Assembly: GCA_034359265.1 (NCBI GenBank)
Contig: CP136890.1
Location: 100,837,501-100,901,500, forward strand
Direction of reading: 5' to 3'
DNA length: 64,000 nucleotides
Source: Canna indica
Taxonomy: Eukaryota; Streptophyta; Magnoliopsida; Zingiberales; Cannaceae
The position numbers and the translations under genes are program-made. Positions 47,001-58,242 of the stretch are shown piece by piece; positions within the stretch are counted from its first letter, which is position 1, and each line of letters starts with the position of its first letter. Under the pieces are notes generated by a model. The model was not told the origin of the DNA and did no database searches. It was given only the letters and a program-made list of their open reading frames with translations.

Positions 47001-50000
47001 AATGTACCTAAACTGTAATTCCATAATTTCAGTTAAAAATTTTAAAGCATTACATTCTATTTTCCATGTTCTAACAATTTAATTTTCAAGAATGTCTGAG
47101 CATTCTATTGTTTTTTTTTTCTGAATTAAGTAGGTGTTAAGACTTAAGAGGCATTATCTCTGATCCAGGATTGGATTTCTTAAAAAAGATTGTTCTATCT
47201 CTTATAATATACTTCAGTGTCAACTTTAGTTAACTGATAAATATACCTAGAACATGTAACATCTAAATTTGCATATGGCTCTGAAAAATGTTTACTAGCT
47301 CTTACAGGTGCTTTGTTTCAATACTGCATCATAGTAGTCAAGTGCCATTATTTAAAATATTTCCTGCGAAATGGAAGAGGTTAATGCTGACTCAGCAATA
47401 AAAATGTCCAAGAAAACTTTATTCATTATTTTGCAATGCTTAGATTTCTTACTGGTTGCAGTATCAATTGAATGTGATTAATTTATCCATTCCTTGTAAT
47501 GGAATTTTCTTTTCTGTAACATATGACATTCTAAATTATCTTTTAGGGTTCAATGTGGTATTGTGGTTATCAGTTGCTAACAGATATATAGGTACTGTTT
47601 AGATGGGAAGATGGTTTAGCTGAACGAGTTGAATATGACTTTGCTGGAAATATTAAGACTCAAATTGTTAAGACACCTTTTGTGCAGGTAAAATACTCAA
47701 TGGCCTTGATACCTATAATATATTCATGAAATGTTCATGTGCATAACACCATTTACTAATAAAATTTCAGATTCCACTTGGAGTTACTGAAGATAGGCTT
47801 ATAGGATCTGTTGATGTTGAGGAATCTATAAAATCCGGAACTACAGTATTTCAGCCAGGTCTACTTGCAGAAGCACACAGAGGTGTCCTCTATGTTGACG
47901 AAATAAACCTTTTGGATGAAGGTATTAGTAATCTGCTTTTGAATGTTCTTACCGATGGAGTTAATATTGTGGAGAGAGAAGGAATAAGCTTTCAACATCC
48001 TTGCAAGCCACTTCTTATTGCTACCTACAATCCAGAGGAAGGTTCCGTACGGGAACACTTACTTGATCGCATAGCGATTAATCTAAGGTATGGCCAGTCA
48101 GCATCTACTCTACCTTTCATGCCCAACTAAGCTTCTCATTTGGGATCCACATATGAAAAAACTGCAGCCCAAATAGGACCTAAACCTAGACATAAAAAGA
48201 ATCATGTTATAGATGGACAAAGTTTACTCCTTTAGTAAAAAAAACCTAAGAAAACTAGAATTGTTATAAAATTTGAGAATAATAACTGAGTGCTATTGTT
48301 TTTGAGGTAAACAAATAGAAACTAGATGTCTGATCATTGCCATAGTTCACTCTTGTACACAATATTTCACCAATAATCAATTGAATCATGACATCATGAT
48401 TTCAAGGGCTTCTGTTGTTGATAGATAATTCGTCGACAATCAATTTAAATTTCGAAGAATGATGGTCATAGATTAACTGGGCTTTCAAATATTTACTATT
48501 GAGATAGGAAGAAAAATAGTGGTTTGAGCTTGATGCTAATGATTCCAAATTTCATCACAAGATTCTTCGAGGACAACCTTATTTTCAAATTACCATTTCA
48601 TTTACAAAAGAAAAGTCGGTTATATGTATTACAATAGAGCAATTTCTCACAAAAAAGAATAAAATTTATCATGAGTTTATGTTTCTTCTAAGTTCATATT
48701 TTAACGGGTGGAAGAAACTTCACAATCAATCAGTCTTGATAGAATGTCAAAATTGAAATGAAATAAGATTGTAGTTGTCTTCAGCTCTGCCCAAAACCAA
48801 ACCCCTAGCGATATAGCAGCAATTGATGTCTGTCTTTTGATCTTCAAAACATAAAAAACTTATATCTTTTTGAGCTTGGAGTATAACTGGAATGTGATCT
48901 TCCTGTCATAAATATGCTTTCAGGAATAAATCTACTTCATCTTACATGACGCATGATTGTTAACAATTCACTTGCTTGATCTCAATATCAGCTAAATAAT
49001 TATACTACATGTAGATAGGATGTAATAACTAATTTATTTATTCTTTTTCTCATTTGTATTTTACTAGCTTTTGGGACTGGGTTTAAGCTTTTAAATATTG
49101 GGTTCTGTACAGATACCAAAAGCCTATAAGCAAATAAAATAAAATAAAATCTTGGGTGATATGTCAATATGATCAATACACTGGTACATTAGTATGGTTT
49201 ATCCGAAAAAGATATAGTGAAGATTTGGACCTTTAAATGATTTGACTCAGTTTATCTGGAAGTTATAATCAAGCTTGAAGATGTCTCTAACAGTACTTGG
49301 TAGAATTGTCATTCTATCTAAGATTTTACAATTTAGGGGTATAGTTATTTGTTTCTTCTACAACTATAAGTTTTTGTCTTTGCTTTTTCAGTGCAGATAT
49401 TCCCATGAACCTTGATGACCGAGTTGCTGCAGTTGGTATCGCAACAAAGTTTCAGGAAACAAGCAAGGATGTTTTCAAAATAGTGGAGGAAGAAACTGAA
49501 TATGCAAGGACTCAGGTAACTCTGAATATCTTTTATGTAATTGTGATTCTGGATACTGGCGAGACTAGAAGTGGCAGTGAACATATAGCTGTGCTAGTGA
49601 AAAGCTTTTTTTGTTATATTTTTTATATCCTTAGTACAATTCAAATATCTAAGTATCTAGTATCTACTGCTTTATGGCTTGCATTTGTACCATTGATAAA
49701 ATTTCTTCTTCTTTTTATTTAAATGTAAGTGAACTTATTTGTTATAAGTATATATCAGCTGGATCATCATGACTATTCTGAATTCTCTATTCTTACAGTA
49801 TATCTTTCTAACATTTTCAAGTTAAAATTTTACAAATGATACTTGATATCAAACTGACAATGTTGTTTGCTTATTTAACATTTGTTAAAGTCCCACGTTA
49901 CTTAAGGATATGGTCAAGATAGCCTTCAAAATAGTTTGGGCAGTCCTCTCCCCTTGAGCTAGCTTTGGGGGTGGAGTTAGGCCCACTAATTTGTTAACAA

Positions 50001-53000
50001 ACATCTAACTTGAAAATGATTGCTATACAGATCATTTTGGCAAGAGAATATCTGAAGGACGTTACCATCACTAGGGATCAACTGAAATATCTGGTTATGG
50101 AATCAGTACGAGGCGGATGTCAGGTTCAGAAAAACTTAAAATTGACCATATCTTCATCTCTTTCATTCTTGTCAGTTAAACACTTATAACTTGTCTATTG
50201 CTTTCATTATTGAATATAAGGAGATTTTACTCTATTTGATGGCCCTGGTATCAACATTAGTATATAGTCAGAAGATTCAGAACTTTTGACTTATATTTAG
50301 TGCATGGTTTTTATATTGACCCGGTATGGTTGGTATTTTCCAAGAAGCTATTATCGATATTGGGCGGTATATATAAAATACCACTCGTACAGAGTGAACC
50401 GCTTAGTATAGGTCTCATATCGGACATACCAGACCACTACAACATCGAGTGTACCAAACTAAGCCGGTGCATTACCAAGTGTACCAAATGTACTAGACTT
50501 GTAAGGTATCAAATGTACTACTAGTACTGAGTGTATCAGACACATCAGATCGATACGGTATTAAGTGCACCAGACGTATACCAACGTACTGGGCTGGTAC
50601 ATTACCAAGTGTACCAAATGTACTAGATTGGTAAGATATGGAATGTACTACCAGGTATTCAGTGTATCGAATTGTATCCGACTAGTACGATACCTAGTGT
50701 ACTGCCCAGTAATGAGTACCAAATTAGTATGTATCGAGTGTAGTGGACGTACCAAACCAGTACAACATCAAGTTTACTGAACTTATCAGATGAATATGGT
50801 ACCGAGTGTACCAGACATATCAGACCGATAGCGAGTGTGAGTTATGCCAAATGTATCAGACCGATAAGGTACCAAGTGCACTGGACGTACCAGACCAACA
50901 CGTTATCAAGTGTATTGGATGTATTGGACTGGTTGGGTATAGAGTGTATCACTTGGAACCGAGTATACCGCCCGATATGGAGTGTACTGCTCGATACTGA
51001 GTGTACTGAGTACCAGTACAGGACATAACAGACCAATATGCTGTCAAGTTTACTGCCCATTCCAAGTGTATTGCCTGGTACAACTTTCCAAGTGTTTCTC
51101 AGGGAGTACCAAAAATGTGTTTGAATGTCAAGAAATTAATTCGTAGGAAGTGTAACTTCCCACCTTAAACATGTTTGGCTGACATGGGTACTTCTTAGGA
51201 AGTATACAAATGACCAATATACTCTTCTTCTTATAAATTAATATTTTAATTTATATATTAGTATATATGGAAAAATTTAAATTTTATTTGTAAATTAATA
51301 TTTTAGCATATATATGTAAAATATAGTATACTTTTATATATATAACTAATATAATATATAATTTATTATATAAGACAATTCAATTTTTTATTTGGAGTTA
51401 ATATAAAAAATTACATATTTTGCTCAAAAATAAAATAAATAAGTCAAGAATTCATGGATCTGACAACATAAATTATAAATTTAGCATTAAATGCGAATGT
51501 AAGGATAAAATTGTATTTTTCTTTCAAATACAGTGTAGGAAGTGCAACTTACCTATAAGTTACTTCATGCATTTTGTAGAAAGTTACACTTTCCGAGAAA
51601 GTTGTACTTCGCAGAAAGTGTGTCAACCAAATGACACCTAAGACATGAAGTGACATGAATAATTCTTGATAATCACCTAGCATTGTAGGGCAAACCTAAA
51701 TAAGTCTTATGGGTGCACTAGGCTTGGTTAGTAATAAGATATGGTTTGAAATAAATAATGGTTATTAGCTGAAAATAGCCTCAACTTTGGCGAAATTCTC
51801 ATTTGTGGCCAATTCTTTGATTGGTCTCAATTGTATATATAAGCTTACGAATTGGTTTCAATAATGGCATGTCGTCTATAAACTGTGAGATTGCCCGTTA
51901 ACTTGGTGACGTGGCGAAACAAAAATAATTTTAAAATGATGTCACGTCGTACTCATCCAGGACCCCAACAAGCTTCCTTGAAGCACCCTTCCCACCACAC
52001 CTCACCCGTGCCGCTCCATCCCCTCGATCATGACGTTGACGCTCCCCCGCCAGCCGTTGCCGCCTCCCTCGTCGTGCCACGTCTTCGCCTTTGATCTCCC
52101 CACCTCCTGCCCAACCTCGCCGATCTGCCGTGGTAGCCGTCAAGCCACTCAAGCTTGACATCTCCTCCGACGAGAGCGTCACCGCTGCCACGTCCAAGGT
52201 TCTCTCCTCCTGCGCTCGCGTCGACGTCCTCATCAGCAACGCCGGCATCGGCGCCACTGGGCTGCTGGCCAGCGCATTACACCTTGGAAGGGAGGACTTC
52301 AGTTGGGTTGAGGTAAGGACGCCTTGTCGTCGTGCAACGCGCTGGGCCAGCGGCCCGATGCCAGTGTTTCTGACGAGGCGTTGACGTAGGTGCGGGAGGA
52401 GAGAACCTTGGACGTGGCGGCGGTGATGCTCTCATCGGAGGAAACGTCGAGCTCAAGTGGCTCGGTGGCAGATCGGCGAGGTCGGGCAGGCGGTGGGGGA
52501 GGTCGGAGGCGAAGATGTGGCATGACGAAGGAGGCAACGGTAGGCGAGGGAGCGTCGACATTGTGGTCGAGGGGAAGGAGCGGCATGAGCGAGGTGTGGC
52601 GGGAAGGGTGCTTCAAGGAAAAGCTTGTCAACTTGAGAGTATTTCTTTTGTCAACTTTCACATTTCATTTATTTATGCTGACTGAAGTTAATGCAGAATA
52701 GAATTATTTGTTGATTTAAGTATATTGATGATGTAACTTTTTATTATCATACACAATCATAACGTTTGTGTTTTTGAAACAATGGACCTATTCATAGGGA
52801 CATAGAGCTGAGTTATTTGCAGCTCGAGTAGCAAAATGTCTAGCTGCTCTGGAGGGGCGTGAGAAAGTCTATGTGGATGATCTTAAGAAAGCTGTAAGCT
52901 CCTGCTGAATGCCCAGAATTTATTAAAGTTGTATTACTCTCCTATTATTTACAGAAGCCTCTCTTTGTGATTTTTCATAATACACAGCTTCAATGAACGT

Positions 53001-56000
53001 TATATTACTTCTCTAATAGCATATCTAAATTAATTTGAGTTCTTCGTATGACAATTTTCTTTAATTTAAGTTCTTCGTATAACAATTTTCTTGGTACCCT
53101 ATGCATTATTGTTGTGATCAAAATTTAATTTTCAAACACATGCTTAGTTAATTTTGATAACTTGAATTTTGTCGTCTAGTCACCTCTGTCTTATAGTAGT
53201 AAGCACTCTTTTATACTGCTTCTCCCTTGGACCGACTCCACTTCTGTAAACTTAATAGAAATAAGTTTAATGCTGAACATTTGTCATATGCAGGTAGAGC
53301 TAGTTATCCTACCTCGGTCAATAATAAATGAGAACCCACAAGAACAGCAAAATCAGCCTCCTCCTCCTCCACCTCCTCCACAAAATCAAGATTCTGCGGA
53401 TGATCAAAATCAGGAAGAAGATCAAGAGGTTTTTAAACTACTGCTATTTGAAATCTTTATCCTTTGTGTAACAATTGCTCAAAAGATTTTCTTTAAAATT
53501 TTGTAGTAATTCTAGTCATATACACCTTTAGATTTTAACATGAGAAACAGAAAAGATCCCTATAAAAAATTATGACTTCTATGTGAACAGGAAGACAATG
53601 ACCAGGAGAATGAACAACAAGAACCGCAAATACCTGATGAGTTTATTTTTGATGCTGAAGGTGGGGTTGTGGATGAGAAGCTTCTCTTCTTTGCACAACA
53701 AGCACAAAGACGTCGTGGTAAAGCTGGGCGAGCAAAGAATGTCATATTTTCAGAAGATAGGGGCAGATACATTAAGCCTATGCTTCCAAAGGTTAACAGT
53801 TTATCTTTTTTCCAGTTTTATTTGTTTATGTTGAGAATATAAAAAAATATACATTGGCCCTTTTCTAACAACTTAAGATTTGGAAAAATTGGTGACCTGA
53901 TTAAACTTAATATGATATTTGGTCTTCTAACGATGCATAATTGAATGCTAGTTCTCAAATTTCTTAGATAAAGTAACCTTAAGTTAGACCTATGCTCATT
54001 CTGAGATACGCAAGTTCTTTGCATGAGCCAGCATTGCATGTTTCCTTGATCACAATGTAGGTTCCAATATAAAATGTTAAGCACTTGCAGGGTCCTGTGA
54101 AGAGGCTGGCTGTTGATGCAACGCTAAGAGCTGCTGCACCATATCAAAAGCTTCGGAGGGAGAAAGATATTAACAAGTCCAGAAAAGTTTATGTGGAAAA
54201 AATTGATATGAGAGCAAAAAGAATGGCACGAAAAGCTGGTGCTCTGGTATGATTTCATCATATACAATTTTTTTACCTTGTTTATATATTTTTATCATCC
54301 ATAACATGGAATTAACAGCACACTTCATACAAATTGATATCGTTCAGAAATTGAACTAATGTTGAACTTATAAATACATCTATCTTCCTTGTCTTGGTTT
54401 TGAATTCATACTTAAAACCAGTTTGTCATTATATAGACTTTCTGCCACTCTTTGAAGTTTGAACACCCTTCTGCATTTATATTGGCAGGTAATCTTTGTA
54501 GTTGATGCTAGTGGGAGCATGGCACTAAATCGTATGCAGAATGCAAAAGGTGCAGCATTACAATTACTAGCAGAGAGTTATACAAGCAGAGATCAGGTAG
54601 GATACTACAATGTCTTTAATGCCTGGAAATAGCTTTGATCGTGGTTATCAAGTAGTCTCATATTTGAACTCATAATATTCTGCACTTTATCACGAAATTA
54701 AGTTATTGCATCTGATCTGCATGAGGACTTAGTCATTGATTGCCACATCATTATATTAAAACGTGAGCTCTTTGATTACACCTAGTTTAAATTGTTGTTG
54801 CTAGAACTGAAACCACTATTTTGTCACTGAGTTGCCATAGTTGATGCAACTGAGTTTGACAAAGGTTGCTATTACAGATGGGCAGTAGTTTGTTAAATTC
54901 ATTTGCTCCTTATTCTTGAAAATTCCAGTTTTTAGGATGGCAACTTGGCAAGTGAATCATGCATAATAACTTAAGAGCTACTCCTGTTGTGAAATTGCAA
55001 AGGTTATTGAATCTTTTGAGGCAATATTAAGATACAGCAGTTAAACTCATTTAGAAATATTTGTACTTCATGGACTAGTCTTATTTAATATTTTATATTA
55101 GCGTTGTTTTCGCATGTACCTTGTAGGGTAGTCTTTATGGTGCAAATGCTATTTGCACGCATTATGTGACAGATTTTTTGGAATTTCAGAGCTTATATTT
55201 TGTGTGCATAAGCTCTTTTGGCTCACAAGTTGTTTTTGTGAAATGATAAAAGGGTGAACTTCTCCTTAATCCAAATCTCCCCCTCAATATACAATATATA
55301 GATGAGGAGTTACAAAAGTCTAGCAAAATAAATTACACACCCTTATTTATTTCCATACCCATCTCCTTATTTACCTCAACAATATTATTTACATCTTAAA
55401 ATTCTCTGATAGTTTTGTTCTGTTAGATATTTGAGGAACTTGAAGATATAGTCTTCTTTAAGGGCATGTTTGCTTCATAGGATAAAAGGAGGATAGAATA
55501 GGACATGAATTAATATCCATTGTTTGTTTAGTGCATGGATTAGAAGAATTTGGGAATAGAATAATATAAATTTGATATTATATCCGATGTACACCGGATT
55601 TAAAAAATTCATATCCAATCCTCCCTCATTTATTATCCAATCCAATCCTATCCTATCCAATGAAGCAAACATTACCATAAGGGAATTGAATAGTCAGACT
55701 TGTTTGCATTCTAAATCACAGTTATGCAAGTCTGTATCTAATATATATAAGTACTCATAAACAATGTGGAGATAAGTATTGTGCCAAATGGATTTGAATG
55801 TGGTTTAAATTGTTAGCACCATCAAGGATGTTTAAGTCAAGGATTTAATGAGTCTGATACCAGTTCTCAGAAATAAATGCTTAGTTAGATAAAGACAATT
55901 GAAATGAGCACATATCAGCACAAACAGGTACCACAGCAAATGGTCAGACAAAATGATATAAATGGTGTTTGTTATCGGTCTTTGGTACTTGAAGCCTCAG

Positions 56001-57402
56001 TTGAATTAAACTTAAGTGGCCTACATATACATTTCAATTCTTTCATGGTATCCTACCTTGTTCATGCTTATTCATATGTATCCAAATTGAATGAACCCAA
56101 ACACAAATTTGGGTTTCATGGTTATGATGATATATAAATGTCTTTACTGATAACAAAGTTGGACTATGTCCATGAAAGCTTCAACAGTTAAAATTATCTA
56201 CAGAGCTTCTCTTTTTGGTCTTGGTTTGCGTAATACACTGCTCTCATAATCTTCATATACTATTGTGATTGATTTCGGTTAGGTATCGATCATTCCATTC
56301 CGTGGAGACTATGCAGAAGTATTGCTGCCTCCATCAAGGTCAATAGCAATGGCCAGGAAACGGCTTGAGAGACTTCCCTGTGGTGGTGGTTCTCCGTTAG
56401 CTCATGGTCTAAGCACGGTATCAGTATCTTATTTTAAGTTATCTTTTTGGTATTTACCTTCCCGCTTCTGTTTCCATGGCTGATTTGAAATTTCCTACTA
56501 CAGGCCGTTAGGGTCGGTTTAAATGCTGAAAAAAGTGGAGATGTTGGACGCATTATGATTGTTGCTATTACTGATGGAAGGGCAAATGTATCTTTGAAGA
56601 AATCCACTGACCCAGAAGCTGCTGCTGCTGCAGATGTTCCTAGGCCTTCTAATCAGGAGCTCAAGGTAGGGAAAAAAATAACTAAAGTCTATCAAACTAT
56701 AAGCATATGAATTATTTTTATAATGTGTTTTCTTCATTTAAGAATATAAATGAATGAATAGATCGTGTCTCATGACTTAAGCTTTTAGATGAAATGACAT
56801 TAATTAAACATTGTAGGAGCTTCAGTCTCTCTTTAGCTGATGCATACCTGGATTTCTAGAAAAATCTTAAATCGTTAAATCTTCATAATTCAATGAGAGT
56901 GCACCATGCACAAACTTTGATCATTAGATCATATTAATTGTCAATGTCCCATGAGTCAAGCTCAAACTAAGCTTAATTGGATGATTCATCTTGAATGATC
57001 CGTTTTATGTTGTTTCTTCACAAAAGTTGATAGCTATATCATATTAATATCATATTTGTTTTAATTTTCTGAGGCATTTATGATTATAACAATGTGCATT
57101 CAAAATTTATGCAAATTCTTTTTTCTGAAGGATGAAATTCTAGACGTTGCTGGGAAAATATACAAGGCAGGGATGTCGCTTCTAGTCATTGACACTGAAA
57201 ACAAATTTGTTTCTACGGGATTTGCAAAGGAGATCGCAAGAGTTGCCCAAGGTATAAATCTCAATGTTTGAATTGCTATCTGATGGCGTCATTTGATAAA
57301 ACCTTCTTTATTCTTGCAGGGAAGTATTACTACTTGCCCAATGCTTCTGATGCTGTCATCTCCGCCACAACAAAGGAAGCATTGTCAGCCATGAAGAGTT
57401 GA
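44026..57402 (+). CDS. CHLD: Magnesium chelatase subunit D, chloroplast, 758 aa, complete
   Basis: Fifteen exons: 44026-44307, 46681-46859, 47603-47687, 47771-48087, 49392-49515, 50031-50123, 52798-52893, 53294-53428, 53591-53791, 54091-54246, 54489-54596, 56283-56417, 56504-56665, 57131-57251 and 57320-57402. They total 2277 bases in frame. CHLD with CHLI and CHLH inserts Mg into protoporphyrin IX, the first step committed to chlorophyll, in the chloroplast. A Ser/Ala/Arg-rich transit peptide (about 60 aa) precedes an AAA+ module ([38 protein letters not shown]). A Pro8 run and an acidic Gln/Glu/Asp linker follow, then a von Willebrand A-type domain with the MIDAS motif DASGSM and DGRAN. The P-loop GKRGTAKT departs from the classic form, as usual for plant CHLD. 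Introns 1, 5, 6 and 11 carry repeats. Confidence 0.98.
45040..45165. repeat. 63-bp tandem duplication in CHLD intron 1
   Basis: Units 45040-45102 and 45103-45165 are nearly identical (GGTATGGTATGGAA, CCATATACAATGTGAG and TGGATTTACTCA words in both). Non-coding. Confidence 0.85.
45545..46105. mobile_element. Retroelement- or solo-LTR-like insertion in CHLD intron 1
   Basis: A direct repeat of about 23 bases (core TAACTAAAGAAAGTAC) lies at about 45547-45570 and 46080-46103, flanking a segment that starts TGTCACGACC. Inside, a module (GTCACGACCTCCTCT against GTCATGATCTTGTCT, then ATGCTTAAG and GACTAAATC words) occurs twice, at about 45571 and 45928. It resembles plant LTR-type repeats but no class can be fixed; the long flanking repeat is not typical of LTR insertions. 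Confidence 0.45.
49885..49990. repeat. Fragment of a common plant retroelement-type repeat in CHLD intron 5
   Basis: TCCCACGTTACTTAAGG and CCCCTTGAGCTAGC followed by GGTGGAGTTAGGCCC are words I recognise from widespread plant LTR-derived repeats. It is a fragment only, with no termini. Confidence 0.45.
50290..51080. repeat. Degenerate GTACC/GAGTGTACC array in CHLD intron 6
   Basis: Words such as ACCGAGTGTACCAGAC, ATTACCAAGTGTACCAAATG and CAGACCGATA recur imperfectly for about 790 bases. The unit length drifts, so the period is only approximate (about 35-50). Open frames here are repeat artefacts. Confidence 0.75.
51108..51632. mobile_element. Tourist-like repeat, copy 2, in CHLD intron 6
   Basis: Second copy of the repeat at 30331-30895. 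The right end GTGTGTCAACCAAATGACACC (before TAA) is the Tourist-type terminus missing from the other copy. Non-coding. Confidence 0.65.
51969..52628. mobile_element. GC-rich foldback carrying two inverted copies of an SDR gene fragment
   Basis: The left arm (about 51969-52231) and the right arm (about 52379-52628, inverted) are near copies. The left arm encodes [20 protein letters not shown] then [15 protein letters not shown], the NAG-containing segment of short-chain dehydrogenases. The right arm encodes [20 protein letters not shown] on the minus strand. Neither has a start, the full nucleotide-binding motif or a continuous frame. GC content is far above the intron. This looks like an exon captured by a transposon (Pack-type) inside CHLD intron 6; its termini were not resolved. 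Confidence 0.75.
55460..55685. mobile_element. Tourist-like MITE in CHLD intron 11
   Basis: The ends read GGGCATGTTTGCTTCATAGG and, reversed, GGTAATGTTTGCTTCATTGG, with a second inverted block (GGATAGAATAGGA against TCCTATCCTATCC). TAA/TTA triplets flank it but the exact duplication is ambiguous by one base. Confidence 0.65.
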
Positions 57403-58242
57403 TAATCAACTGGAAAACATATTCTTTTGAATCTTGATATTAGAAAAGTGCGTTTCCTATTTACAAATTTTGTAGATATTTCTAAGAGGAATATTGTGAA
57501 TGTAAGCCCGTTTCTTCATATTTGCCTTGCATACTTTTAGTGATATATATTATATATATGTATTAAACATATATATGATAGATCGATGGGTAGGAAATAA
57601 TGAGGTTCCCTGATATATTTTAATCAGGCATTATGTTTGGTCGTCTACCAGCAAAATAGACATGTTCAAACGAAAAAAATGGTAACTCTCAAGTTAGAAT
57701 ATGTGGTGATAATCATTGTCCTAACAAGGTAGACATATTTTGGAATAATTTCCCTCAAAAATTAGTTTAACCGAAGCAAAGTTGCTAGAGCATGTTTACT
57801 CCATAAGATAAGAGAGAATATAATAAGAAATGAATTAATATTCATTGTTTATTAACATTAGCAACTTATTAATCTCCAAATGAGATAAGGTATCCCTCTG
57901 ATTTGGACTGGGAATGGAAATATACCAGCATAAACACAAGAGAACCAAATCTTGAAAAGTCAATCCACTGAAATGTATAACCGATATTACATTAGTACTT
58001 GGAGAAACAAAACACAACCAATCATTCTTTCAGCAACCCATCCACATTACTCATACCAAACCTATATCAAACTATGATGCTTGAAAGCTTCCTGATAAAG
58101 GTCAAATAGGTTATCCAGCTGCTTGGATGGTGCTTTACAAACGATGAGTACAGTAATAATACAACCAATAAAGAGCTTATTCCCAAGCAGCAATTAAAAT
58201 GTCTGATAGATATTCTACCATGGAAGACAATGGTAATTACAA
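57403..58242. other. Convergent region between CHLD and the EF-hand gene
   Basis: Should contain both 3' UTRs. A TATATA-rich patch (57540-57575) and a Tourist-like half-end (GCATGTTTACTCCATAAG, about 57791) are present. No exon seen. Confidence 0.5.

Noticed and set aside
50300..51028. Open frames with repeated [14 protein letters not shown] words
   Set aside because: Artefact of the GTACC-type degenerate array in CHLD intron 6.
52091..52384. A functional short-chain dehydrogenase gene
   Set aside because: Only one internal fragment is present, frames are broken, and an inverted copy lies beside it; it is a captured fragment.
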